Assembly (NCBI GenBank): GCA_004369045.1
Contig: ML213514.1
Span: forward strand, 170,596-234,595
Source of the DNA: Heliocybe sulcata
Taxonomy: Eukaryota > Basidiomycota > Agaricomycetes > Gloeophyllales > Gloeophyllaceae
Reading direction: 5' to 3'
DNA: 64,000 bases
A program made the translations under genes and the position numbers. The notes beneath the pieces were generated by a model, which did not search any database, had not been told where the DNA came from, and was given only the letters and a program-made list of their open reading frames with translations. Shown piece by piece: positions 23,701 to 38,490 of this stretch (the first letter of the stretch is position 1; each line of letters opens with the position of its first letter).

Positions 23701-25774
23701 TCGGACGAGTCCCCCGCGCACGCTCCGCCGTCATCTCCTCCGCCTCCCCGGTTCGCAGGGATGCGCCGAGGCTCGACGCAGTCTGGCTCGTCGAATGCGT
23801 CGTTTGGAGCACGTGCGCCGATCATCCGTCGCCCGTCCGGGGCACGTGCTCCCACGAATTCGCGTCGGCTTGTGCCGGAAAGGCGGTCTTCATCGCCGCA
23901 ACGACGCGTCCAAGAGTCTCCGCCTCAGTCTTCCGCAACCGCTGCCGCCATCGCCAGCAGCAACATGCAGCACACCGATTTCGACGGCCCCGACGCAGAC
24001 GCGTTGGCAGCACTGACCTTCCTCGAGCGTGAAGAGAACCCTGAAACGCAACAGAAACAGCAGCCAGCTGTCCCGCCGCCACCACCACCTCAGGTCCTCG
24101 AGCCAGCAGACAGGGCTCCGTCGCCTCATGCCAGCTCAGACGGCGCTTCACAGTACCGGTCGTCGTTTGCACCGTCCAAGTCTGCCATGGAGCGGAAGGC
24201 CAAGTCGCAAGCTAAGGAAGCTGCTCACGAAGCCGCTGTGCACCGTCCCGGCAGGGCCGCCGATCGGCGGAAGGGCAAGGCTAGAGACCGTGGGGCTTGG
24301 AACGACAGCAGTGAAGAAGAGGAGGAGGAAGAAGAAGAAGAAGACGAGGATGAGGATGAGGATGAGGAAGTTGGATCTGATGCTGAACCACCTGCATCGG
24401 TGAGCAGCAGGGCTAACCCGCCTGCTCCAGCTGGCAGTTCTTCTGGACACTCTTCTCGCCACATGACTCCTCGTGGTGCGAGCGGTCCTCTTGCAGAGAC
24501 CTCTGCCTATGCCCAACCACGGCCCCCTCGTCACCTGCCTCAAACGCCCTCAGGTGCCCGCCCGATGAGTAAGTCGATTGTCTGCGGAACTCTTACCAGA
24601 ATTGACATGTTGTATTCTAGATGAAGTGGAAGACTACCAATCGACCGCGCCTCGTCCTCCTCGCATGATGTCGGATAACTACTCTCGTGCTCAGACGCAG
24701 TACGACGATGGCCCTCGGACACATTCTCCTCACTCTCGCCAGCAGCCTGACATGACTCCACCTGGTGCTGCACGCCAGAACGTCTGGAGCCAAGTGCTGG
24801 AACCAGGTGCGAGGCACGGGGGACCGCCGCCACCGCCAGCCAGCCAGCAGCGCGATACTTTCGTCCAGATTGAACCACCCTCTGCAACGATGACCAAGGC
24901 CTTCGCACCTCAAGGTCTGCTCTCCGCAGGTCTTGCCGAAAAAGAGGACCGGTCGGCTAAGAAGCAGGAAGAGTTGGCTCGCGAGACAGGCGCGTCTCTA
25001 ATTAATGTGCCGAACAAGCCTCCGCCACCTCAGACTGGTCTTCTCGGCGCTATCTCAGCGCACGAGCGCGAACGCAAGCGTGAAGGCGGGTTCGGTGCCG
25101 CCCTAACTGAGCGTGAGCGCGAGAAACGCATGGCAGAGGAACGGCAGCGCAAGCTAGACGAAATGCAGCGACAGCAGCTCGAGCAGATGTCGCAGTATGG
25201 TGGACAGTTCCCGTACAACCCCATGATGGGCAACCCGATGATGAGCCCGATGATGATGGGCATGAACCCTATGATGACTGGGTACATGAGCTACCCTGGC
25301 ATGTTGCCCAACCCAGGGATGATGACGGGGATGCAGGGCTACGGAAATCCGCATATGTTCGCGGCACAACAGGCGGCGCAGGCGTACCAGCAGGCTATGA
25401 TGGCGTTCTCGAGTGCGGGGAGCCAGCATGGCGGGGAGGGAGGCGGTTCTGGAAGCCCACCGGCTCTGACGCCGATGATGACGGGTGGCAGCATGGCGTT
25501 CGACCCCAGGATGTCGATGATGGGCATGCCGATGATGGGTATGCCGCCCATGGGCATGGGCATGCAGATGACGGGCGGGTCTAACTTCGATCCGAGGTTT
25601 TCGCAGTTCGATCCTGGCCTGAGGCCCCCCGGGGAATTTGGCGGTGGTCCCAGGTTCTCGCCTCAGGGCAGCCAGAGCGGGTCGCCGTCTGGTCCGCGTC
25701 CTGTCGATCCGGGTGATGAACCACCAAGGATGTCGGCCAGCGCTAGCCCCAAGCCCCCTACTCCCAGATCATAA
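20714..25774 (+). CDS. CAF120/SKG3-like PH-domain protein
   Basis: The ATG at 20714 (MASVSSAGKTMASTQWENR) starts a Pro/Ser-rich region. Two pleckstrin-homology units follow. The first has VYQWGKLTRRIE and WTEVWAQLSGTILSIWD, and continues over an intron into FVQVLGAVTVPATP and ITLNTAGSNLILFSCPS. The second has GRMEGWVRIRVAGQTDWKRL and FAVYPERPDLISRS. This tandem is characteristic of fungal Caf120/Skg3 proteins, associated with the CCR4-NOT complex and polarised growth. The remaining 1,000 residues are low complexity: polyproline SH3-type motifs, an acidic run near 24313-24370 (10 Glu, then Asp-Glu alternation), a coiled coil (EREREKRMAEERQRKLDEMQ) and a Met/Gly/Pro repeat region at about 25210-25570. 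The gene ends at 25774 and has at least five introns. Confidence 0.85.
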
Positions 25775-26147
25775 TCACTATCGATACCCACCCACTTTAT
25801 TCCACACTCCCTTCTCCGTTTACGTTAACGTCTTCTCATTGCTGTCCGCTATATCCCACGCAAAAGTCGAGTACTCGTACACCATCCTTTAGTGATATCC
25901 TTCTACCATAATCATCGGACGCTTTCCGGTCATTCTGATCCATCTGTTGGTCTTTCAATTATCATGTCTTCGCAAATGTCCATTCCTGATTATACCAATT
26001 CATTATGCATCTGTCTATGCGGTCCTATGGATTTGGAAGCGGAGTAAGTAGTGAGAGTTGACATCAGTTATCTTAGGATTAGATTGAGCAGGGATATGCA
26101 CCTCCTTCGAATGGGAATAGGGTATCTTCTACTAGTCCCGAAGAGCC
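25775..26147. other. Convergent intergenic stretch
   Basis: About 370 bases between two gene ends. Nothing recognisable beyond presumed 3' untranslated sequence. Confidence 0.4.
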
Positions 26148-29100
26148 TCAACCCACAACAGTCGGGCTGGATGCTGCCACCCCGGCTCTTATCCTCTCGA
26201 TGTCCTTTCTCGATAAGCCTGCCTCATCGCATAATGATCGGAAGATGGAGTTCTCCCTGTCATACAGATTCAGTGGCGTATCGTACTCCGCAATCTGCCC
26301 CGCATCCATGACGAGGATTCGGTCGTAATAAGCTGCCCAAAGTATATGAGACGTTAGATAGAAAATTGACGACTTCTTTGTCTCGTACGCACCAATAGTG
26401 TTTAACCGGTGAGCGATGCACAGTAGCGTCGAATTAGCGAATTCCGTCTGTATAGTCCTCTGTACTTTAGTGTCCGTCTCAACATCGACACTGCTGGTCG
26501 CTTCGTCCTGTCAGGAGAAGTCTTCAGTGACCAAGTAAAGGATAGTGAAGTGGGTGTCCTCCGTACCAGCACAATGATACGACTATTCTTGACAAGTGCC
26601 CGACAGAGAGCGAGAAGCTGTTTTTCTCCGGCACTATAGTTGCCGCCTACCTTCAAAGTCAAGAAAGGCCCTGGATAACCGCGAACGCGCCACTCACCCT
26701 CATCGCTGACGGACGCATCGAGACTGAACTTCGCCTCGTGAGTTTGGTCAGATGATGCATCTCTTGGAAGAAGCCATGCTCTTTGAAGAGCCGAGATGAG
26801 CTCCGCGTCCGTGCGGGTCCCTTGGGGATCGCTGCAACGCGTTCAATGGATGACCCGGCAAAGAGAACAATGATCGTACATGTTTTCTCGCAGTGAGCCG
26901 AGGAAGAGTGTGGTATCTTGTGGAACGAGAGCCAGGCGAGATCGTAACGTGTCCAACCCCAGCTTACGAATATCTCGTTCATCAACTTCAATCTTACCGC
27001 TCTCCAATTCCACTGTGCTGAAAGCAAGGTGTTCGTCATTGATAGGTAGTCTATATAAATCATCTTACCGGAACAATGCTTGCAAAAGGGAACTCTTGCC
27101 TGCCGGTAGTCATAAGACACTGCGTTGACCTTCCGACATGTCCACTTACCGGCACCAGTACGCCCGACAATGCCCACCTGGCAATGGAATCAGCATTGCT
27201 GAAAATGCTCCTCTCAAAGCAAGACAACACCCGTACCTTCTCCCCACCATCAACGTTGAAGCTGATGCCCTTAAGTACCGAAGGTAAACCGGGGCGATAT
27301 GTCAGGTGGACATCGGAGAAATTGATCCTTCCAGATTCTGGCCACGATTCTGGTGGGTCGTCGGGAGTGACGGTGTTACCCTCGGAAGGTAGTTCAGTGT
27401 AGTGTAACAAACGCTCAACCGCGTTCATAGCCTGCTCCATCTGGGCATACGAGGATACTATGCTTGCTAGACATACAGAGATCCATGAGTCACACCGGCC
27501 GTATATGCGGGCATCAGGACTCACATAGCAGTTGCGTAACTGTATACATGACCACCTTGTTAGTTCGAGCGCGAGTAACGAATATAGGAACTCACTAGAG
27601 AGAGAGTAAGAGAGAACTACACCGACCCTCGATGGGTCGACTGTATGACGGAAGCCAGCAGCAAACAAACCGATGCCCAGAATCAGAATATTGCCAAAGA
27701 AATCCAAGCGTATTGTGAGCCACAGCTGGATGACAACGGTCATGTAGTATGCGCGATTTTCCATGTCCAAGCCTCCATTGGCTTTGTAGACGAAGCGATC
27801 CTATGAACAGAATTAGGCCAAATTGAGACTGAAATCGATACGTAGGGCATACCTGCTGACGATAGGCCCGAAGACTCGCGAGGCCCGTCAGTGACTCTGC
27901 CAATCAAGGCCCGGAACATCATTCAGCGAAGGTGTCACATTGAATGCAACGGTACATACCATTGAAGGATGCGTAAAGGGTGGACCGCAGCAAGGAATCC
28001 AATCGCTTTGTCTCTACAGATGAACGCCGGTAATAAACCGATACCATAGAATAGACGATTCCCAACGGCAAGAATAAGATGCCAAGATAAGGGAACGTAT
28101 AGAACACCAGGGCAACAGTCCCCAGTACATTCATCGCGCTAGTTAATAGCTACTCGGAGACGATGAGATTCCCTTCAGGAAAAAGAAGTCAATGAAGATC
28201 CCCACCACGTACGCGACCATCGAAACCTCGAAGTCGAGCGTATCTTGATCCTTCGCCAAGCGGGAGATGACACGACCTTTACAACTATTACTGAAAGCCC
28301 GCGGATCAAGCGCGCTTAGAAGCCCACGCACCCATGGGAGTGGTGTCGAAAAAAGACACCGGAGATCGCAAAACATGATTGAGAGCCTCCTGGAATATGA
28401 CGAGGCTCGCTGACAGCGAAGCCAGGCTACGGAGTCGTCAACATTTCGTTAAACAACCACTGTACCATGCAACTTACGTGAACGACAAATTAGTAGCAAA
28501 TTCGAAGACAGCCTGCGCAGCACCCAAGCCCGCATAGACTGCCATGTACTGCCCCTGACGGAAACCTTGAATACTTCCCCCTGTCCAAAAGCCCAAGAAC
28601 AGGTTATTTGCAACTATGGAGCCGCAGCGATCAGTTTATAAATGCAAAATCAAGGTCTTCAAGACGTACCGGAGGCACCCTGAGAGAGGACAAGAAGGGC
28701 CAAAATCAAGAACGCCCACGGCAGTCCGCCGACATATCCGAAGTATTTGGTGTAGGTCTCCGCCTTCACCGCGCCTGTAACCCTCTCCTCCGCTTGCATT
28801 AGAGCTTCGGCGCTCGTGTCCCCTTTCGAGGCTCCTTCCATCTTGACGTCTGTCTGATATATCGACTTTTCGTTCCCGATATCTTCGGATTGAGCTTTGG
28901 TATCAGAGTGACCATATTCCTCCATTATGCGAGAGAAGAGGACACCGTTCTTGGATAATTCCTGTGGGTAAGAGTGATAATCAGGTTAAGCGCTTCATAC
29001 AGGGGAAGCCAAACGTCACCTCAAACGTTCCTTGCTCAGAGATAACGCCGCGATCCATGACGTATATGTAGTCAACCTTGTCCAGGACATGCAGAGCATG

Positions 29101-32100
29101 CGTAACGAGAACTCGGGTAGCACCAGATAGTGGACCCTCCAGTAAGCAATGGTCAAGGATGGACTTGCCTACCCATGCATCGACAGCACTTAGAACGTCA
29201 TCAAGGAGAACAATGTCTGCCCGTGCGTATGCAGCACGAGCAAGTGACACTCGAGCCTGTTCACACGTTGTTAGCCGCGAGTGTCAGAATAGTTCATGGT
29301 ATGGGACTGGTTACCTTCTGCCCACCTATACGGAAAAGAGAAGGCCAGTATTAACGTCGCGGATTATGACGTTGTCATTGAGAGTACAGCACGCACCACT
29401 TAAATTGATACCCTTCTCACCGATCTCGGTGTACTCGCGATTTTGCAATAATTGCAAGTCACGCTCAAGGCAACACGTCTGAATGACTTCTTTGAACCTG
29501 TTGAGTGAATAGAGATCCCACGGGTCACGCACTTGCGCAGGAAAAGGAGGACATGCAGAGCGTACCATGCCTCGTCCTCTGTTTGCCCGAACAACACATT
29601 CTCCTTTAACGACGCGTTCATAATCCAAGGCGTCTGTGGTGCATACGCGACTGATCCACCGAAAGTGACCTAAATGTATCATTAGTATATGCGCGCGCTT
29701 GAGGCTTAAGACAACATGGAAGCCACTCACGGAGCCTCTCGTTTTCCTCATTTCACCTAGCATAGCTTGAAGAAGAGAGCTCTGAAGGACAAGTAACTCA
29801 GGTTAAGGCAGTAAGGGAGAGTGCCATTGCACAAACCTTTCCAGATCCAATTTGCCCTACAACGGCGACAAATGACCCTCTTGGGATCTTGAGATGCAGT
29901 CCATTCAATTCGAAAGGTTGCTCCTCCGGATCCACTGGGGTGCTATCTCCTGCTATTGTCGGCAGGACATCCGCCTCCTTTCCGCGATCTTTTTCCTTCT
30001 TGTCCTTCTCATTCCTATGTTCCTTGCTCTGTCCTGTCTGTGGTTCCCATGAGCCAATTGTATAGCGCGTGTGTACCAGAATGGACTTACGTCGCCCTTC
30101 TTCTCTTTATCGTCGATGCTCAGTTCAGGGACTTTCTCCCAGACGAAGTCGCCGTCGATCTCTATGGCATTCTTGCTCTCCTCATGGATCTCCCAGGTGT
30201 CGGTAAGCTCTTCCGCCAGAAGAAATTTGGAAATGCGCTGGAGTGACACCACTGCCTGCGCAACGGAAGCAAACACCATGGGCAGCATACTTAGCGGAGC
30301 ACGTATTATCTGCAATGGCAATTGAAGTAAATCTCTAGCTCGGACCGATAGGAGAGGCAGGTTGCGTACATTAAACCACTGCAGGGAGCTGAAGATGATG
30401 GCAACGTTTAATGCGTGACCAGTAAGCGCGTACATGATCTGACATGGCCATTTAGGCCGTTGGGCTGGCTCGTGGAGATAGACTTGAATACTTACGAAAG
30501 ACAGGACAACAGCTAGTACCGGTACGAAGGCTGTCATCGCAATCATCATGGAAAGAGCCCATCTGCGGTTACGAAAATTAGGATGCATGTTACGTCTGAT
30601 GCCCAGAAATGCAAAGATGGAAGGGCACATGAACTTGTCACTCACGCTGCGACCTTCAGAGTCTTAACTTCGGCAGCTCTGAATTTGGATATTTTATGGC
30701 CGTAGAAGGCCTCCCAGGCATACAGCTTGACAAGGCGGATACCTTGCAAGACCTAGGTGGTGCTGGGTTTAGCGCACCGTGCTATTTCGTAAGAATGCGA
30801 ACTACCTCATTAGTCAGGCGCATCCGCTGATCCGTGATCTTCAGTCCTTTCTTCCGCTGATTGATCATGACCATCACCAGCATACCCTGTAACGGGGCAC
30901 CAAATATCAAGACCTGAATCGCCACGAGCACGCACAAATCATGAGTAGATATCGTTATCTGGCTATGAAAGAGAAGCATACCCCTAGACCGACCAATGCA
31001 GAATATCCAAGCTGTCTTCTATGATGAGTTCGTGTCGTCTTCGGAGTAGAATATTGTACTGACGTTGTAGATTAGCAGTGCAACAGCAACTATTATCTGC
31101 GAGATATGCGGATTAGAATGTGATGTCAATAGCAATGGTAGGAAAGCGGACCTGTATAGGGGATAGCCAGAGCCTGGAGTGGTAATTAGTCAAACCATAA
31201 TTGAATTCTTCGACATGACCGGCAACAACGCCATCAAAGACGGCATTGGGGACACTCACTCATGGGCGTACATGCCGACCCGTAGCAAGTCGTCGGCGTC
31301 TTTACTTATCAGTGTCGTAACTTGCCCAACACTGTGCTCCGCTCGGGCTCGCCCAGACAGTCGGAGGGCCTTCCGGAAGACGGTCCCGATCACCTTTAGA
31401 GGACGGTACATCCGGGTTCAGCGGGTGTAGCTAGGCGAGTGGGATACGCTCACGGCTGTTCGAATCATAAGGCCTGTGTTCATGCCTCTCATCGTGGCAT
31501 GGGTTGTCATCTAGGTAACGGACACTGTAAAAGATTTGCGCTTCAGTTCATGATTCAAGAGCCCTTACCAAACTCCCGGCCTCTGTTCAAGGTGGTGAGC
31601 GCTTTCCAACGAGACTAGAGAGATGTTTACCTTGCATGACAAAGATGGCGATGGCAAGGCCAATGCCATACCCGATGCCTCGCACATTTGTTAAGCCGGC
31701 CGCTTCTCTCTCTTCAGGAGTCAGGTGGTAAGCCGCATGCGCTTCCGTCAGATACGTAAGAAGCGCTCTTGTTACGAAGGGCGTTGTGATGTTGAGGGCG
31801 TCTGATTCCAGGAAGGTGAGGAACAGGTCAAGGTAAAGACAAAGCGGATCAAGTGACTTACCCGCCCCGAGTTTCAACACCCCTCCTGACCACCAGATAT
31901 AGAAGAAGGTCTTGTTAAGTGCCAAGAGCAAACTCTCGTCGTACTTGGTTTCGCCCTTCTTGGACTCTGTGTTCGTTTTCTTGGTGTCTGGCACAGCTTC
32001 ATTGTTACCAACCCGCGCATCTTCGTTATCGACCTTCGCCTCGCTATCCGGTTTCTCTGGATCACTTTCTGCGACTTGTTGGGTGTCCACCGACTTCGAC

Positions 32101-32544
32101 GTATCTACATCACAATTGTGTAGGAAAGAAGGTCTCTTCTCTGGTGGACATCTGTCATAGAAGTTCCGTTCGACTTCCCGGGAAAGGTTCGCCGTTGATT
32201 TCGTGTCTGGCAAACACCAGAAATCTAGAATGGCATAAATCAATGTCCTCATCACGTCGTTGTCCTGGGATGTCACGGTACCTTCTTTCTCGAGCGGACG
32301 GGAATACCCCACTTTCAGAAAAGGGCTCACCCAACCGATGATCAGTCTCGACAATATTCTGCGTATTGGTTAGTACAGTTAGTCTCCGGTAGGCGCAGAT
32401 ATGGACTACGTACGATGCTTTCTGTTCCGGAACGACGTTGCCCCCTCCGAAAGCGGGAGGGGCTGGAGGCGGTCGCATAGGGTTGCGCATCCTCCACGCA
32501 CTGAGGAGATACGAGAAGAGGTGACCTGGTATTATCGCAAACAC
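26148..32544 (-). CDS. ABCC-type multidrug transporter, YOR1-like
   Basis: A full-length half-TM/NBD tandem spread over many small exons. The N-terminus reads NPMRPPPAPPAFGGGN, then SRLIIGWVSPFLKVGYSRPL and EVERNFYDRCPPEKRP, as in basidiomycete Yor1-like pumps. NBD1 holds SFVAVVGQIGSGK (Walker A, cut by an intron), APQTPWIMNASLKENVLFG (Q-loop region), VSLARAAYARADIVLLDD (Walker B) and SAVDAWVGKSILDH. NBD2 holds NYSAGEKQLLALCRALVK, DEATSSVDVETD and CIAHRLNTI, and the gene ends with RILVMDAGQIAEYDTPL and a short tail at 26148. As in ABCC proteins, NBD1 has Asp where NBD2 has the catalytic Glu, so ATP hydrolysis is probably asymmetric. The predicted role is export of xenobiotics at the plasma membrane. 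The start codon is uncertain. An upstream exon near 32600-32980 is possible. Confidence 0.88.
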
Positions 32545-33110
32545 GCGGTCTCCTTATATTAGACGCCAAGCTGTGTACGTGGACATTCTGAGAGACGAGA
32601 TCCTTACCAGATGCCCTCGTATAGTATCGCAGTCGATGCGCAGCACAGCATCGCGCTTACGCAGGCGCTTGATGGGAGCACGCTCAGCCCGAGCACCAAG
32701 GAGCGCCTTTTAGCACTGCAAATTCGCATGTTTGCTTCTATCATTATCACTAGTGTCTGTAGGGCATACGAAAGTCCGTCGCCGCCGGCAATCATCACAA
32801 AACCCCTGTGAACTAATCGCCATGAGTCATTGAAAGTAGCCGGGTACAAACGTATCCACTCAGCCGAATCTGCGGTAAGGCATGGCCGTTGGTGCGAGAG
32901 TAGTGAACGGACACGGTGATTGGACGGTTGTCTAAGGTCGTACAGTATGCCCATGCTATATGCCTTATGATAGATCATGCGCTATGAGAGAGGCACCTTA
33001 GTATAAAAGCTCAAAGAGGGGCTCAATGGATGCTAGGAGGTATGCGTGATTACCGAGTATGCACCATGGTCTTGGGGCATATTCGACTGTACACTGAAAT
33101 TTCGTCCAAA

Positions 33111-34668
<1,558 letters not shown>

Positions 34669-34900
34669 AGTTTCAAGTCGTAAATAACACCTCGGATTGA
34701 AGTATTCACCTTAGAGCAAGGTCGAGGTCGTGAAGAACGCGGAAGGAGAGAGTAAGGTCAGTCGGGCCAGAGTAAACGCCTTCGACGCGACGCGTCATTG
34801 CCACACTAACTTGGATTGAAACTCCGACAGTAAGTAACCGTGGAAAAACACGCTCGATACAGCCACGCGTCTGCTATTCGGACAGCAAAGACCTCTTGCA

Positions 34901-36216
34901 ATGGACCACGAAATTACTGCCTCGACACCGCTCACGTCGACCTCGCAATTTATACAGGCTGGTATGTTTCAGAATCTCCTAGGCTAGCTTCTGGTGGGTT
35001 AACCCGCCCACGTAGACGACGATGACCTCGACGAGGATGACATCCCGGCCTTCACGCATCCGTCCGTCCTGCCTCCTTCCCCGACCCCGGACAAAGGCAA
35101 AACTCGCGCGCCAGAGCAGCTGGCAGCACCGACAGGCTCTAGTTCGACTCTGTCCGGCAACATTGGTAGCTCGAGTGGTGCAGGAGTGAAGCCATCACGG
35201 CAGACTGTAGGAGGCGTTCAGGTGGAGACGCGGTACGTGCGGCACTCGTATGAGGTCCTGGTCATGTATTTAGTAGTGATATTCTTATGCAGATATACCG
35301 GTGTAGATACACTGGATGAACCAGTAACGAAAACGATTGTACGCGAATCCCTGTTCCCCACTGCTGCTGCGCTCCCAACCACTGCGTTAGGCCAGGGACC
35401 TGCTGTCTATATATTCGAAACTTGTACAGGTGCTATACCCTAGGAGGAGTGGTAGTGCAAGAGAAGTGCTAAGGTAGCTGCTTCCTCGGCGTTGGCGAAG
35501 TATCAATGTCTGACAAAGATGGCTATCCTAGAGACTGGGATCTATGGGGTCCGCTTATCCTCTGTCTGCTGCTCGCCATAATGCTGAGCATTAATGTAGG
35601 CTCTTTTGCACTCTATGCTTCTATCATAGCTTAATCTATATGTTCAAGGCGCCGCCAAGTCAATCACTTGGAGTATTCACAAGCGTCATCGTGATTGTGT
35701 CAGTAGGCTCCCTAGTCGTGACTGTGCAAGCGAAGGCGAGTAGCTCCTGTTCCCTACGGCGTCACTGCGACTAATCAGGCTGAAACAGCTCCTTGGGGGC
35801 CGAATGTATGGATTACTTTCATACCTCATGTCTTGCAGTTCTGAAAACCTCTTCATTCTAGTTCATTCTTCCAAGGCCTGTGCGCTCTAGGTTACTGTAT
35901 CGCACCGCTTAATGTCGCTGCGTTGGTTGCCACCTTCGTCCATATAATTTGGGTTCGAGCACCAGTAGCTCTTGCGGCGTGGGCTTGGTGTATTTGGGGT
36001 GCGTACCGGCATCTGCGCGTTGTCGCTTAATACCTAACCTATCTCCAGCCTCCGTCAATTTCTTCGATGGGTCGAAAATCGAGCAGCAGAGAATCCTCTT
36101 GGCCGTGTACCCTCTATTGTAAGTGAAATGATATTCGCGCAAACGTAATGTCGTCCCTTACACATACATCTAGATTGTTTTACTTTATTCTAGCATGGAT
36201 GATACTCATTCAATAG
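34901..36216 (+). CDS. YIP1-family Golgi membrane protein (YIPF6/Yip4-like)
   Basis: Exon 1 (34901-34961) encodes MDHEITASTPLTSTSQFIQA and splices to exon 2 (35016-35232), DDDDLDEDDIPAFTHPS, an acidic cytosolic N-terminus. Then come YTGVDTLDEPVTKTI, LLSIYSKLVQVLYPRR, DWDLWGPLILCLLLAIMLS and the Yip1 domain with about five membrane helices (LGVFTSVIVIVSVGSLVV, CALGYCIAPLNVAALVA, APVALAAWAWCIWASVNFF). The last exon ends FYFILAWMILIQ at 36216. The family binds Rab GTPases and works in ER-Golgi transport. The joint between the third and fourth coding pieces (about 35339-35400) does not give an in-frame GT-AG splice by eye. Either an unusual splice or a sequence error lies there. Confidence 0.85.
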
Positions 36217-36473
36217 GCATAATGAGCACTGGAGTTTATTCTTGCTTTGTGCTCGTATGGACTGCACTGCTTACGGAACTGCCGGGTCTGGACAACGAAG
36301 TTCTCCGTCATCCACGTCCCAGCACTCGATACATGCTGTATTCCAAGAAACTCGCACTACGCGCCCCATGTGCGTCCCAGGCTAATAAATAACATTGACG
36401 TATAGGCCCGTCACGCCAGCGCAAACGCTACCTAGGGTAGACATACTATTACAGGCGCAAATAAATATCCGAA

Positions 36474-38490
36474 CTAGTCCGTGGCATGAATGCTTGCGTG
36501 ATCTCGTGCTTCGACGTCTTGGAGTGCAATCGGCTTCTCGTTGGCGGGCGCGTCTTTCGCTGCTGGTGGAGGCATGACGTGCTTCATCCCAACGGTCGCG
36601 AGGATTCCAGCAGAGAACCAAACTGCGATGATAATAAATACCAAGCTATAACCGGAGTTGTAGGCTTGGCGGACTTCGGCTTGAAGTTGGGGGGACAGGG
36701 ATGGGATCACGGCGGTGGGACCTTCGACGATCAGCTCGCGAGTGTGCGAGTCGGGGAACGCTGACTGCAGCTTCGAGTCGACACGGGCGTTCAGAACAGC
36801 GGTGGACACAGCAAGACCGATCAAACCGCCCAGCGTACGCGCGAAGGCCTGGAAGCCCGTCGCGATACCCACGCTCTGGGGCTTGACGCTCATCTGGATG
36901 ATGATGGTCGAGATGGTGATGGTCATACCGAGCGAGAGACCAAGGATGATCTCGTAGCCGTACAGATGAGGGTAGCTCGTGCGCGCGCCGCCGATCACGT
37001 CTGCGCCGCCGTTGAGGGTCGAGATGAGGCCCGCTCCGATGGGAGCAAGAGCACCGGAGACCCAAAGTAACAATCGGTAGGAGCGCGTCTTGACGATCAG
37101 GATGGCGGCGAGCGGGCTAATGACACCGACGGGCACTAGGATGGGTAGCATGCTGATACCCGCACGGATCGGGCTGCGGCTGTCGACGACCTGCAGGCGC
37201 TGCGGGAGGTCAACATTGATGGAGAAGAAGGCAGCGCCGAGCCCGAGCGTGTACGCGATCATAACACTGAAGTTGGGGTTCTGCGGTGGGACATAGTTCT
37301 TCGCGGCATCGCTGTCAAGCTTCAGGACGTGCGTGGAAGCGGCCTCGGGCTTGAAGCGGAACTGGAACAAGCTGAGGGGAAGGACGGGCTCCTTAACCTT
37401 CGTCTCAACCCAGAGGAAGATCGGGATAAGCACGGCCGACACGCAGATGGGCGCCAAGACGGTCGCGGACACCCATGGGTAGCCCGGAGTTCCACCAATT
37501 TGCAGCTATCACGGCCCTTCAGTAAATTGTTTGCAGAGCATCTGCATCGACATACCGAGAGACAGAGAAGAAGTGACGCGGCTAGCAGCAAGAACGCGCC
37601 TATCCAATCGACCCGGTTTCTGACTTCTGTGAAGTTGATCTTGGTCTGCTTGGGGTAGGTCAAGAACAACTGGATCATCACGGCGGCTATGAGACCGGTT
37701 GGCAGGTTAATGTAGAAAATCCAGCCTGCCGCAGGGGTTAGAGGTTACTCAGGCCGGACAAGACGGTTGGACGTACCCCAGTGGATGTGCGAGACAATGG
37801 CACCGCCAATCAGAGGTCCAGCAACGCTACTGAGGGCGTAACTGGCGCCAAGCATACTGGTGTACTTTGCGACGTCCTCGCGAGGAACCATGGTGGAGAT
37901 GGTCGTTAAGACGCCGGAGTAGATGGCGGCACCTCCAATGCCTTGTAACGCGCGGAAGACGATGAGCTCGATCATTGACTTGGCCCCTCCGCACGCGCCG
38001 GAGAATGCCTGTTGATGAGGTTAGAAACGAACTACTTGGACCGCTTGATATTGCTGACCATAAACCACAATATCGAGGAGATTAGGATGACTTTTCGTCC
38101 GATGATATCAGTCAACTTCGAGACAACGGGAAGGAAAGCTAACGGACGTCCATCAGATTGCGCCAACACCAAATTCGAATCGCATGTGAGACTTACCAGT
38201 ATAGGTCAGAATATACGCCGTGACGACCCAACTCGTCTCTTCAAAATTATTAAAATCCGAGCCAATTTTTGGTAAAGCCACAGCAACTGCAAACAACGTC
38301 TCAGCCAAAGTCTAAGAGGCGAGAAACAGGTGCTCTTACCTATAGTAGAGTCCAGAGCAGAAAGAAACATGGACAAGGCGAGGGCGAACGCGACAACAAG
38401 CCGCCGATTAACAGGAACATAGTAGTCGGCGTCGTTATGCTCCTCCTTGACGGGGGAAGTCATGGACTGATCGTCACTCGTCCTCGCCAT
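36474..38490 (-). CDS. Major facilitator superfamily exporter, DHA2 type (14 TM)
   Basis: The ATG at 38490 (MARTSDDQSMTSPVKEE) leads to the first helix NRRLVVAFALALSMFLSALD, where the D1-like Leu-Asp end fits drug:H+ antiporters. Later exons show the loop DIIGRK, VFRALQGIGGAAIYSGV (motif C-adjacent helix), SMLGASYALSSVAGPLIGGA, WIFYINLPTG and IGAFLLLAASLLLC. The long last exon (36474-37472) carries the remaining helices, such as GAALAPIGAG-like and GLSLGMTITISTIIIQMSV. The C-terminus is hydrophilic (PANEKPIALQDVEARDHAS). The helix count and GG-rich motif C suggest a DHA2 drug or metabolite exporter. Substrate unknown. The start is 398 bases from the divergent phosphatase gene. Confidence 0.88.
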
